Shown here in pieces: positions 25,822 through 34,614 of a DNA stretch of 64,000 bases (its first letter is position 1; each line of letters opens with the position of its first letter). The translations under genes and the position numbers were made by a program. Source of the DNA: CASFRF01 sp031549345 (GTDB lineage Bacteria; Verrucomicrobiota; Lentisphaeria; Victivallales; Victivallaceae). The notes beneath the pieces are model-generated. The model worked only from the letters and a program-made list of their open reading frames with translations, did no database searches and was not told the DNA's origin. Location: positions 542,982 through 606,981 of the forward strand of contig JAVBPY010000003.1 of the NCBI GenBank assembly GCA_031549345.1, given 5' to 3'.

Positions 25822-26589
25822 ATGGATAAAGAAAATGCGCCCCGGCTCACAGTTGTGATGCCGGTCTACAACGAGGAAAAAACCATTCAGTCGATTGTCG
25901 AACGGGTTCTCGCCCGTCCGGAAACCGCGGAGATGGTCATCGTCAATGACGCCTCCACGGACGCTTCCTGGGAAAAGCTTCAAATGTTCAAGGACGAACC
26001 GAGGGTGCGGCTCCTGCATCAATCCATCAACCGGGGAAAGGGCGCGGCGCTGATTCGCGGATTTCGCGAAGCCACGTCCGAGTTTGTCCTTGTGCAGGAT
26101 GCCGATTTCGAGTACACCCCCGAGGATTATCCGATCGTTCTTGCCCCGCTCCTTGCGGGGAAGGCGGATGTGGTTTACGGTTCCCGTTTCATGGGAACGC
26201 CGGGGATGGTGCGCTTTTTCCGGCACGAAATGGGGAACAAGGTACTGACGTTTTTCTCCAACTTTTTTTCGGATATTCATCTTTCGGATATGGAAACATG
26301 CTACAAGGCGTTCCGGCGTGAAGTGATTCAGAATCTTCTCCTTACCTCGGAACGCTTCGGGATCGAGGTGGAGATGACCGCGAAGCTGGCAAAATCCCGC
26401 TGTCTGCGGATATGGGAAGTCCCCATTTCGTACAATCCGCGCCGTTACGACGCGGGGAAGAAGATCACATGGCGCGACGGCATCGCCGCATTCTGGCACA
26501 TCGTCCATTTCAATTGTTTTTGTTCGGAAGCCAAGTCGTTTGAACGTCCCTGGAGTGAAGTTCTCCCTTCGGAAGAAAGCGGGTCATGA
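25822..26589 (+). CDS. GT2-family glycosyltransferase, soluble (dolichol-phosphate mannosyltransferase-like)
   Basis: The 255-residue GT-A enzyme shows VVMPVYNEEKTIQSIV at the N terminus, nucleotide-binding VIVNDASTDAS, and the metal-binding acidic motif QDADFEYTPEDYP. It has no C-terminal membrane helices, so it matches the soluble DPM1/polyprenyl-phosphate sugar transferase subgroup. It probably transfers a sugar from a nucleotide donor to a polyprenyl phosphate or lipid-linked acceptor. The start follows proC directly. Its last codons overlap the cyclase start (ATGA). Confidence 0.85.
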   Translation: MDKENAPRLTVVMPVYNEEKTIQSIVERVLARPETAEMVIVNDASTDASWEKLQMFKDEPRVRLLHQSINRGKGAALIRGFREATSEFVLVQDADFEYTPEDYPIVLAPLLAGKADVVYGSRFMGTPGMVRFFRHEMGNKVLTFFSNFFSDIHLSDMETCYKAFRREVIQNLLLTSERFGIEVEMTAKLAKSRCLRIWEVPISYNPRRYDAGKKITWRDGIAAFWHIVHFNCFCSEAKSFERPWSEVLPSEESGS

Positions 26590-27422
26590 GCATCTGGAGC
26601 CATCCGGACTTTATTTACGGCCTTTCGGCCGGGTGCACCGCCGCGTTGGGGATGTGTTTTCTGCTCCGGAAATATTATTGTCGCCGCCTGGAGAAAGAGC
26701 GGGAAAAATTCAACGGGCAGAAGTTCGAGATTGCCGAACGAACGCTGGGCATGATGGAGCTTAAGGAGCAGTTGGAAGAGGAGCAAGCGCAGACACAGCG
26801 GTTGCTCCGCAACATCCTGCCCGAACGTGTGATTGCCGAACTTCGCGACACCGGGCACAGCAAACCGGAGAGCTTTGACTCCGTTGCCGTGTTTTTTTCC
26901 GACATTGTTGATTTCACCGTGCGGAGTTCGGAAATCGAGCCGGTGGTTTTGATCGCGGAGTTGTCCGAAATTTTCGGGGAGTTCGACCGGATTTTCGCAC
27001 ACCATGGCTGTGAGCGGATCAAGACCATCGGCGACGCATATATGAGTGTTTCCGGCCTTCCCGGAGGGAACTCGGGGCACTGCCGCGCGCTTTTGCGTGC
27101 GGCGATGGATGCGCGCGCATTCCTGGAGCGTCGCAACAAAAAAGGACCGTTCGTTTGGCAGATGCGGATGGGGGTGCATACGGGGCGCGTGGTCGGCGGC
27201 ATTGTCGGCAAGGAAAAGTATATTTACGACATTTTCGGCGACACGGTGAACATCGCTGCGCGGATGGAGAATTATTCGGAGCCGATGCAGATCAACGTTT
27301 CGGAGGCGGTCTACCTTCAGACCGCGGACGATTTCGTCTTCGACCCCCGTCCCCCCGCGGACGTCAAGGGGAAAGGCGCGATGCGGATGTATTTTCTGCG
27401 CTCGGAAAAAATCCGGGACTGA
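26586..27422 (+). CDS. Class III adenylate cyclase with N-terminal membrane anchor
   Basis: The 278-residue protein has one membrane segment (about residues 9-27), a coiled coil (34-75) and a class III cyclase domain (95-275). The catalytic set is complete: metal-binding Asp106 (FFSDIVDF) and Asp150 (IGDAYM), adenine-selecting Lys146 and Asp215 (KYIYDIFGD), and transition-state Asn222 and Arg226 (VNIAARM). A homodimer would carry two active sites making cyclic AMP. The coiled coil just before the domain resembles signalling helices seen in membrane cyclases. It overlaps the GT2 gene and is last in the operon; a link between cAMP and glycan synthesis is only suggested by this. No CRP-type regulator is in the window. 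Confidence 0.9.
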   Translation: MSIWSHPDFIYGLSAGCTAALGMCFLLRKYYCRRLEKEREKFNGQKFEIAERTLGMMELKEQLEEEQAQTQRLLRNILPERVIAELRDTGHSKPESFDSVAVFFSDIVDFTVRSSEIEPVVLIAELSEIFGEFDRIFAHHGCERIKTIGDAYMSVSGLPGGNSGHCRALLRAAMDARAFLERRNKKGPFVWQMRMGVHTGRVVGGIVGKEKYIYDIFGDTVNIAARMENYSEPMQINVSEAVYLQTADDFVFDPRPPADVKGKGAMRMYFLRSEKIRD

Positions 27423-27450
27423 AAGGGTTTGAAAAAAAGAGAGGGCATGA

Positions 27451-27487
27451 AAAGGGAAAAAACTTTTAAGGAAAGTTTTTTCCCTTT
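27451..27487. terminator. Bidirectional terminator hairpin
   Basis: Perfect 16-bp stem AAAGGGAAAAAACTTT / AAAGTTTTTTCCCTTT with a 5-nt loop between two convergent genes. Confidence 0.75.
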
Positions 27488-27500
27488 CGCAGTTCTTGAC

Positions 27501-30500
27501 TTACTGCACCAGAAATAAATCTCCGTAGAGCTCCGGATTTTTACCGTTGATTCCATCGAAGAAACGGATCAGGTTGCGGGAGCCGGAGTACTTCGCTTCC
27601 GGGTTGTCCTTGTCGTTCAAAATCAGGGCGAAGCCCATCGCTTTGCCCGGCTCGGGTGATTTCACTCCAAGTTCGCTCCAGGGAATCGCCACCTGGTAGA
27701 CGGCGTTTCCGCGTTTTCCCGTCGGCTTCACGATGCCGTTCCAGCCTTCCAGAATCTGCGAAGGGGCGGGGAAACGGCGGGAGAGGACGAAATCGGATTC
27801 GCCGAGCGGGAGATACATTTCGTACTCGTACTTGGGTGCCGATACTTTGAATTCGGCCTGCGGCTGGAAGGCGAATTCGATGGAATCGCCCATGAAACCG
27901 TTGGTGCCGCGCCCTTTTTGCGGCAGGAATACATCGTCCTCCGACTCCACGCCAAGGTAGAGGAAGCGGCTATCCCACAGGAGGCGGAAGCGTCCGTACA
28001 AATCGCTTTTTCCCGTATACGTTTCGTCCACCGCGCCGGTGTTGACCAGAACTTCGTTTCCGTCCCCGAACGGGATGAACGGCGCTTTTTCCCAATTGCG
28101 CCATGTGCCATCCAGCGCGGGGGCCGATTCGGCGCGGGGCGCCAGCAAAAAGTTGAACGCGCCGCTCGCCGCGTAAACCGCTCCATCTTCTGTTGTTACC
28201 TTGGCGGTGAAAACCGTGCGCTGGTTGGCGGAAAGTCCCTGTGGTAAAGGAAGATGCAGCCGTTTTGTCGCTCCCTTCTCTACGTCGATGGATTGTTTTA
28301 CGCCGTCGCCCAACGCTTCCAACGTTCCTTTCAAGGGCGCGCCGGAATTGTTGGTAATCGAAACGAGAAGAGTGCCGTGCGCGGCGTCCAGCGTTCCATT
28401 GGACACGCTCACTTTTACGCGGTCGCTCACCTTCACCGCGCCGCCGCCGGAGAAAAAGCGCGGTGTTCCATCGAGTTCCAGCGTGATGAGGCCGCCTTTG
28501 GCTTTCAAGACACGGCTGTTGCCCATGATGTCCATTTCCGTGAGTTCCCCGCGCGGCGCCTCCAGCGTCAGCATCCGTTTTCCGGCGTCCGCCCAGCCGA
28601 TGAAGACCGGGCCGTCGGGGCGCGCCCATTCAAAGAGTGTTACGCCGTCGACGGAGCGGTCGCCCTTGAGCGTCGCGTCGGCGAGAAAGTCGGACATCAG
28701 CGCGTGGGCCACGAACTGCGGCCTCGGCTGAAGCTCCGGCGTCATCATCATGATGTCCTGCGAGCTTGTCGGGGCGAAGCCCCAGATCGTTACCACACGC
28801 AGGCGCGGTCCGAGTTTTCCGATCATATTGATCCAGGTGCGCACCATGTTCCGCGCGCCGTCGATTTCGCCGTAGCGCCGCGCTTCGCCCTCGTGGGGCG
28901 AACGCTGGTTGGCCTGTTCTTCGCTCCAGACGTCTTTTTTTGTATCACCGTGGGCGTCGAATTCACGCACCATGTTTTGCGCACACATCAGCTGGCCCAT
29001 ATAGGCGTTGAAGAACGCGCCGTCGAACTTTCCGTTGCCGGGGGCTTTGTAGAGGCGTTTCACCGTCGCCGCCTCGAAATCGGTCGCAATGTTTCCGATG
29101 CAGACGGTGGATTGCGGCGAAACCGATTTGATCGCATCGTACATCTTCGCCATGATCGTGTCGTACTCTTCGTCGGTCAAACGCGACTGGACGTTGCCGC
29201 GGTAGGGAGATTTGCTGTTCGCCTGTTCAATGCCGAAGTTCCCCATGGCCAGGACTTTGTCGCCAAACGTACGGCCGATCATTTCCCCTATTTTTACATA
29301 ATAATCGTAATTCACCTTGCGCGGGTGCTTTTCTTTGGGGAACTCGGGATGGAGCGAGAGGACGACGCCGAGTCCGAAGCGTTTGAAGTATGCGATTTCT
29401 TCCAGAACCGGCTTGACTTCGGCGGCGAAAACCGCCGGATCGATTGCTTTGTCGGAGAGATGACAACGCACCCATGCTTTGCCGAAACCGGCGCGTTTGA
29501 GCAGGCGCCCCATCTCCTCCATATGCGGATTGTTGTCGAATCGGGGATGGAAATAGAGCGTTGTTACGCCGAAGACGTTGTCCACGGTGTGCGGCCGCTT
29601 CAGCTCCGGCAGAACCGCATAGCGGCTGGAGAAGGAGCCGACAAGGGCGTCGTTCTCGTACACGGAGCAATCCAGGTGAAACGCGCCGTAGGTCTTGGTC
29701 GGCGGCATTTCGATTTCCACAGTACCGAGCGATGCTCCCGGAATTTCCACTTCCGGCGACACGATCGCCTTCGATTCCGCGCCGTACGCGTCCGTCCGCA
29801 CGGCGGAAACCTTCAGTTTCCGGCTTTCCCCGAGTTGGTTGAACACCTGAACCTTCAGCTTGACCTTTTCAGCGGGATCGCGGAATAAATTCCCGTCCGC
29901 CGAGTTCAACGCGCGGCCCCAGCAGGAGATGTACGCCGGCGCTTCGGCGGGGGACGCCGTGTAGGGCGGCTTCACCGTTTTATGCGCGGCGATGAACCAC
30001 TCGCGGTAGGCGCGATTGTTGAGCGCCGCTTCCGGCGCCGAGTCCGGTCCCGCGGGGGATTCCCAGAGGGCGAGATTGTCCGCGTACGTCATCCCCCACC
30101 CACCGTTGTCCGCCTTGAGCTCCTGCCCGAAGCGGAGGCGCATCGTCGCCGCGTTCGCCGGGGCAACATAGGGGACGGTTCCCCAATATGTCCACTCGCC
30201 CGGTTTGACGCCGTTCATGGAAGTTCTGATTTTCCCCTGGTTTGCGGGAGGGATTTCTTTGCCTTTGGCATCGTAAAAAAGGATGTGCAGCGGGCCGTAC
30301 CACGCGCCGACAATCTCTGCGCCCGGTTTGATCCAGCCGCCGGCGAGGTACGCCTTGTTTGCTTCGCACGCCACAGGATCGGAGAGCCAGAAGCCGTCCA
30401 CCGGATTGCGTCCGTACCATTGGTGGTTCGGCGAAAGGGGCGGATCGATGGAGATATTCAGGAGCGAGCGTTCGCCCGCGTATTTTTCATCGGTCGTCCA

Positions 30501-31802
30501 GACGCCGCGTCCGCGGCCGACGCCGAACACAGGGCGGCCGTCGGAGTGGAAGCGTTTGACTTCCTCCGGTGTCCAATTTTTGTCGCTCTTGCCGACGTAT
30601 GTCCAATTTGCCGGGCGGCCGTCTTGTTCCTGCTCCATGTCGCCGTTAAGGAGCATGTTTTTCGCGTATTCCACTCCCTTTGCGGGGGTGGGATTCCGTT
30701 TGAGGAGTGTCCGGGAAACGAGCTCCGCTTTGCGACAGTCCAACGCCAGATCGTCGAAATACGCCGTCCCGTTGCAGTAGCGCAACCCCGCTGTGAGGCG
30801 CGCCTTGACGGCATTTTCCGGCACACCCACAAAGGGGGTCGCCGACTCCTTCCAATCAATGTTCGCGCCGACGGCGTCGGAGTTGATTTCCTTGCCAACG
30901 CGATTGTCGTTTTTATCGAGGAATTCGATTTGCAGCGCGCCGCCGCCGACAAACCCGTTCGGGTTCAAATTTCCCCCTTTGATCTTTCCGGAAAACCGGT
31001 ACTGACGGTCCGGACGCACGGGGACGACCGCCGTCCAGCCGGAGAAGAGCCCATCCGGCGCATCGGTTACACTGACGGCTTTTTTACCGCTTGCAACCGG
31101 CGTGTTCACCCAAAGGGATTTTGCCGCGCCGATGGTGCTCCAATTGGCCGGTGCGTCCGTGCCGTCTTCAAAACCCGGATTGGCCAGCGGCGTATCCAGC
31201 GGCAGGAGTTCCACGTCGTCGATCCAGATTTTTACCGGGTTGTTCGGGTATTTGTTGACGAGCTGGAAGCGTATCTGTGCTGAAATTTTGCCCGGCACAT
31301 CCGGTACGGTGAAGAAGGTGCTGTGTTTGTTGTTTTGGTTCAGTGTCGCCCAGCCGGCGGAGTTGGTTGAGGTGATGATGCGGCAGCCGCCCGCGTTTCC
31401 CTTCCCCTCCTGGTCGATGAACAAATCCATGATAAGCGCGGTGTATTGCTTCCGGTCGGCACTTTCCTGCATCAGCCCTTCGGCGCGGTAACGGAAGCGC
31501 ACCTCGTACTTGAAGCCCTTCAAAACAGGGAGGTTGCCGATGCGCACCAGCGCGTACGCGTCCTCTTTCCCGTTCGATTCCAGCAGGAGCGCCCGGTTTC
31601 CGTCCAAATTCACCACCGAGATTTCCGTGTGGCGCGTTCCCGGCACCTTGTTGCCGTCGGCCGGCACCAGGCCTGCGCGGTCATTTTGCCAGTGTTCGAG
31701 TGTTTTGTTCCCGAGTTCAAACCCCGGATTCGGCACGAGGTTGGCGTTAAGTCCCAGCGAGCCGAACAGGGCGGCACAACAAAGCAGGGTGGTTTTTTTC
31801 AT
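27501..31802 (-). CDS. Large secreted multidomain glycoside hydrolase-like protein
   Basis: This 1433-residue protein has a signal peptide (residues 1-20). Three N-terminal CBM-like modules each open with an NPGFE/NGDME element (near residues 24, 206 and 382), typical of CBM4/9/16-like jelly rolls. A barrel-like centre (about 740-1050) begins FGVTTLYFHPRF. Candidate catalytic acids lie in FGIEQAN (near 855) and VWSEEQAN (near 955). The last 200 residues resemble a CBM9-type domain (LDGTWRNWEKAPFIPF). It likely degrades a complex polysaccharide outside the cell; the family number is not readable. It is the last gene of the pseudopilin operon, 12 bp after the regulator. Confidence 0.75.
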   Translation of the reverse strand: MKKTTLLCCAALFGSLGLNANLVPNPGFELGNKTLEHWQNDRAGLVPADGNKVPGTRHTEISVVNLDGNRALLLESNGKEDAYALVRIGNLPVLKGFKYEVRFRYRAEGLMQESADRKQYTALIMDLFIDQEGKGNAGGCRIITSTNSAGWATLNQNNKHSTFFTVPDVPGKISAQIRFQLVNKYPNNPVKIWIDDVELLPLDTPLANPGFEDGTDAPANWSTIGAAKSLWVNTPVASGKKAVSVTDAPDGLFSGWTAVVPVRPDRQYRFSGKIKGGNLNPNGFVGGGALQIEFLDKNDNRVGKEINSDAVGANIDWKESATPFVGVPENAVKARLTAGLRYCNGTAYFDDLALDCRKAELVSRTLLKRNPTPAKGVEYAKNMLLNGDMEQEQDGRPANWTYVGKSDKNWTPEEVKRFHSDGRPVFGVGRGRGVWTTDEKYAGERSLLNISIDPPLSPNHQWYGRNPVDGFWLSDPVACEANKAYLAGGWIKPGAEIVGAWYGPLHILFYDAKGKEIPPANQGKIRTSMNGVKPGEWTYWGTVPYVAPANAATMRLRFGQELKADNGGWGMTYADNLALWESPAGPDSAPEAALNNRAYREWFIAAHKTVKPPYTASPAEAPAYISCWGRALNSADGNLFRDPAEKVKLKVQVFNQLGESRKLKVSAVRTDAYGAESKAIVSPEVEIPGASLGTVEIEMPPTKTYGAFHLDCSVYENDALVGSFSSRYAVLPELKRPHTVDNVFGVTTLYFHPRFDNNPHMEEMGRLLKRAGFGKAWVRCHLSDKAIDPAVFAAEVKPVLEEIAYFKRFGLGVVLSLHPEFPKEKHPRKVNYDYYVKIGEMIGRTFGDKVLAMGNFGIEQANSKSPYRGNVQSRLTDEEYDTIMAKMYDAIKSVSPQSTVCIGNIATDFEAATVKRLYKAPGNGKFDGAFFNAYMGQLMCAQNMVREFDAHGDTKKDVWSEEQANQRSPHEGEARRYGEIDGARNMVRTWINMIGKLGPRLRVVTIWGFAPTSSQDIMMMTPELQPRPQFVAHALMSDFLADATLKGDRSVDGVTLFEWARPDGPVFIGWADAGKRMLTLEAPRGELTEMDIMGNSRVLKAKGGLITLELDGTPRFFSGGGAVKVSDRVKVSVSNGTLDAAHGTLLVSITNNSGAPLKGTLEALGDGVKQSIDVEKGATKRLHLPLPQGLSANQRTVFTAKVTTEDGAVYAASGAFNFLLAPRAESAPALDGTWRNWEKAPFIPFGDGNEVLVNTGAVDETYTGKSDLYGRFRLLWDSRFLYLGVESEDDVFLPQKGRGTNGFMGDSIEFAFQPQAEFKVSAPKYEYEMYLPLGESDFVLSRRFPAPSQILEGWNGIVKPTGKRGNAVYQVAIPWSELGVKSPEPGKAMGFALILNDKDNPEAKYSGSRNLIRFFDGINGKNPELYGDLFLVQ

Positions 31803-31814
31803 ACTATTCCAGAC

Positions 31815-32879
31815 TTATTGGTTGAAAAAAATAGGTTGATAACGGAGGGCGGGCGGCGGCGCGCTCCTGCCCTGATAAAGTTCGATCAACTGGTCCACTT
31901 GCGCGGCGGCCGCCAGACGGATGGAGTTTTCCAGGCCGGCGCACGGATAGGGCGGCTGGTAGTGAAATTCCTTGTTGCGGTGCAGCACCAACTTGAGGTC
32001 TTCGGGGACGCGGACACGCAGTTTATAGAGCATGTCGTTCAGTCCGGGGACGAGTTCGTCGGGATAAACAAGGAGCCCTTCCGGGCGTTCTGCTTGACTC
32101 CAGAGGCTTTGAAACGCGCTTTGCGCATAGGCGGTAAATTGGTGGGGGCCGATGTATTGCCGTTCGGCCGGTGTTATAATCCAGGAGGCATCCAGGCGAA
32201 GTCCGATCTCCTCCGCGTGTCTGCGGAGGGCGTCGAAGGTGCGAAAGTTGTTGTTGTCCGGATCATCCGGGTTATAGGGGTCGTCGCGCATCGAAACGAG
32301 CACGCCCGCGCTGCGGCAGCCCATGGCTTTGAGCTGATCCAATCCCTGCTGCATGAAATCCTGCTGATCATAGGAACCGCGGCAGCGGATGGCCGGAACC
32401 TTGAGGCGCGGAATGATCGGGGAAATCCTGCGGGATGCTCCCAAGAGGAGCGCGGCGTCGTATTCCCGGCGTTCGATGGCGGGTCCCAGAGAGGGCGCAT
32501 CGGGTTTTTCCTCCGCCTCGACAAAGAAGCGGCAGGCGATCTTGCGGCGCTTAAGCTCACGGAGCATAAAATTCGCCTGGCGCTCAATGTAAGGAGAAAA
32601 ATGCGGGACGCCGTCATGGAAAAGGATCACCGCCACGGTTTTAAGTTCGCGCGGGCGGGCGTTGACCACCGTTCCATAATACGGCAGGCGCGAGATAAGT
32701 CCCTCGCGGCTTAAGACCGCCAGGGCCGCGTGGGCGTTGGAAAGGCTCGTGCCGTAGGCGGCGGCCAGCTCCCGTGTGCCGGGCAACGTGCTCCCCGGGG
32801 GAATTTCGCCGGAAAAAATGCGCTGTCGGAAGGTATCCGCGATCTGGCGGCGCACGCTTCCGGAAGAAGGTTGTATCAT
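31815..32879 (-). CDS. GntR-type winged-helix regulator with LacI-like sugar-sensing domain
   Basis: The 354-residue protein has an N-terminal GntR winged helix (residues 5-70, IADTFRQRIFSGEIPPGSTLPGTRELAAAYGTS). Residues 80-350 resemble a periplasmic-binding-protein fold as in LacI/AraR (VAVILFHDGVPHFSPYI; GCRSAGVLVSMRDDP; RPEGLLVYPDEL). Such regulators release or bind DNA on sensing a sugar. The ATG at 32879 lies 8 bp past the stop of the second pseudopilin gene. No good ribosome site is seen, so translation may depend on readthrough from that gene. It is likely an autoregulator acting at the dyad in the operon promoter (inference). Confidence 0.83.
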   Translation of the reverse strand: MIQPSSGSVRRQIADTFRQRIFSGEIPPGSTLPGTRELAAAYGTSLSNAHAALAVLSREGLISRLPYYGTVVNARPRELKTVAVILFHDGVPHFSPYIERQANFMLRELKRRKIACRFFVEAEEKPDAPSLGPAIERREYDAALLLGASRRISPIIPRLKVPAIRCRGSYDQQDFMQQGLDQLKAMGCRSAGVLVSMRDDPYNPDDPDNNNFRTFDALRRHAEEIGLRLDASWIITPAERQYIGPHQFTAYAQSAFQSLWSQAERPEGLLVYPDELVPGLNDMLYKLRVRVPEDLKLVLHRNKEFHYQPPYPCAGLENSIRLAAAAQVDQLIELYQGRSAPPPALRYQPIFFNQ

Positions 32880-32886
32880 TGGAGCA

Positions 32887-33687
32887 TTACCACTTTCTGG
32901 CCGTATCAAAGAACTTGCTCTCCGCGCCGAGGAGGACCTCCTGCTGAAGTTGATCGATGTTTTTTGTTGTAACATGCCCATCCCCCATTGCGAAATTGGC
33001 GGCGCCGTGATGCCGCGACGCGCTGCGGCGCAACCACGCCCCCTCCGCGCTGTTGTAGGCAAAGTTTGTGTTGCCCTTGGGGGCCAGAATATAATGGCTG
33101 TCGCCATAGACCACGCCCGCAAGGTTCTTGTCTCCATTGTTGCCGGAGTCGCCGATCCAGGCGATCTGGGATGGGCTTTTCAGACTGTTGAGTTTACGCC
33201 GGTCGAAGGCATAGGGGATACGGCTCGGGCCGTATACATGGTTGGTTGCGGTCGCCGCGTTGAGGGCGTAGTTGACCACATATCCGCCGCTGGCATTGAC
33301 GGTCCGGTCCGCGGAGCAGCGGAAGATTTTGTAGCGTTCCGCGCCGTTGCCGGAATAGTATTGGATTGTTTGCCACCCCGGTTGCGTGCTTCGGAGTGCG
33401 GAAACAACACCGCTGTAGTACGCCAGTGCGCCGTACCAACGCACTTCCTCCATGCCGCCCCCCGCAATCGGGACTTGGATATCGGAACCGGGCCACATAC
33501 CCCCGAAATCGTCCGTATAGGTGATTGCCCCCTTGACCTGCTGGTTCAAATTGGCGATGCAACGCACACTCCACGCCCGTTCCCGCGCCTGGTTCAGCGC
33601 CGGGAGGAGCATGGAGGCGAGAATGGCGATGATCGCAATAACAACCAAAAGTTCAATAAGGGTAAAAAAACGGTTCGCTTTCTTCAT
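32887..33687 (-). CDS. Pseudopilin, H-X9-DG class (second copy)
   Basis: The 266-residue protein has a type IV prepilin-like leader MKKANRF with cleavage expected before FTLIELLVVIAIIAILA, then the LPALNQARERA helix. The C-terminal processing-associated motif HHGAANFAMGDG fits H-X9-DG. The central part is a beta-rich globular domain. The last residues (ESKFFDTARKW) are shared with the upstream copy. Such proteins are exported and inserted by a type II secretion/pilus-like system; minor pseudopilins may present substrate-binding domains at the surface. No assembly ATPase or prepilin peptidase gene is in the window. It starts 30 bp after the first copy. Confidence 0.88.
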   Translation of the reverse strand: MKKANRFFTLIELLVVIAIIAILASMLLPALNQARERAWSVRCIANLNQQVKGAITYTDDFGGMWPGSDIQVPIAGGGMEEVRWYGALAYYSGVVSALRSTQPGWQTIQYYSGNGAERYKIFRCSADRTVNASGGYVVNYALNAATATNHVYGPSRIPYAFDRRKLNSLKSPSQIAWIGDSGNNGDKNLAGVVYGDSHYILAPKGNTNFAYNSAEGAWLRRSASRHHGAANFAMGDGHVTTKNIDQLQQEVLLGAESKFFDTARKW

Positions 33688-33717
33688 GTCTGCATTCTTT
33701 CAAAGCTTGTGCTCTCA

Positions 33718-34518
33718 TTACCATTTCCGGTCGGTATCGAAAAATTTGCTCTCCGCCGCGAGGCCGACTTCTTTCTGAAGTTCCGTTGGGTTTTTGCTGG
33801 TTACGTGTCCGTCGGCCATGCCGTAGTTCCCGTATCCGTTGTGCCGGGCGGCGCTGAAGCGAACCATGGCTCCATCCGCGTCATTCTTGCCGAATGATCC
33901 GGTTGTATTGTTGGAAATCCTGTATTTGCTGTCCCCATAGACCGTTCCGCCGGAGTCTTTGTCCCCGTTGTTTACCGAGTCGCCGACCCACATGACCGAA
34001 GACGGTTGGCGGATGCCGCCGATCTTGCGGCGGTCGAACGCGGCGAACTTATCCCAGGCCGCCATGGTTGACGCATCTTTTGTGGTGGAAAACGTTGCAT
34101 TCATCCCGTAATTTACCCGGTAGGCGCTCCCGGCAATGCTGCGGTCGCCGGGGCAACGCAGAATTTTCTGTTTGTGCATATTGGAGGGACCGTTGTAGTC
34201 CACCCAGCCGGGCGACGTATTCCGGAAAACCGGGATCACGCCGGTGTAATACGCCAATACGCCGTACCAGCGCATTTCCTCGTAACCGCCGCCCGCAATC
34301 GGGAATCGGATGTCGGCGCCGCCCCACATGCCTTTAAAATCGTCCGTGTAGGTGATCGCCCCCTTGAGCTGCTGGTTCAAATTGGCGATGCAACGCACGC
34401 TCCACGCCCGTTCCCGCGCCTTGTTCAGCGCAGGCAGAAGCATGGACGCAAGAATGGCGATAATGGCGATGACGACCAGAAGCTCGATCAACGTAAAAGG
34501 ATGTTTCATTTTTTTCAT
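33718..34518 (-). CDS. Pseudopilin, H-X9-DG class (first copy)
   Basis: This 266-residue paralogue of the next gene has the leader MKKMKHP, predicted cleavage before FTLIELLVVIAIIAILA, then LPALNKARERAWSVRCIANLNQQ, which is virtually identical in both. The C-terminal HNGYGNYGMADG matches H-X9-DG, and the protein ends ESKFFDTDRKW. The middle (residues 110-190) differs most between the copies, as expected if that part binds something different. The ATG at 34518 follows GGAG at 8 bp; an upstream in-frame extension of 28 residues runs into the promoter. It leads the operon. Confidence 0.88.
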   Translation of the reverse strand: MKKMKHPFTLIELLVVIAIIAILASMLLPALNKARERAWSVRCIANLNQQLKGAITYTDDFKGMWGGADIRFPIAGGGYEEMRWYGVLAYYTGVIPVFRNTSPGWVDYNGPSNMHKQKILRCPGDRSIAGSAYRVNYGMNATFSTTKDASTMAAWDKFAAFDRRKIGGIRQPSSVMWVGDSVNNGDKDSGGTVYGDSKYRISNNTTGSFGKNDADGAMVRFSAARHNGYGNYGMADGHVTSKNPTELQKEVGLAAESKFFDTDRKW

Positions 34519-34547
34519 TGTGCATTCTCCATAATAAAGAACAATAA

Positions 34548-34581
34548 GAACATTATCCTTTATTATAGCCGAAGAATGTTC
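34548..34581. promoter_or_regulatory. Dyad GAACATT ... AATGTTC overlapping the promoter
   Basis: Inverted 7-bp half-sites (34548-34554 and 34575-34581) flank the -10 box, one in the spacer and one near +1. This is a plausible operator for the GntR/LacI-like regulator of the same operon. Confidence 0.5.
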
Positions 34582-34590
34582 CAATGTCAA
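34562..34590 (-). promoter_or_regulatory. Consensus sigma-70 promoter of the pseudopilin-glycosidase operon
   Basis: TTGACA (34585-34590), exact 17-bp spacer, TATAAT (34562-34567), all perfect to consensus, leaving a leader of about 37 nt. The spacer carries half of a dyad. Confidence 0.85.
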
Positions 34591-34614
34591 TAGGGAAGGC
34601 AAAAAAAACGAAAT

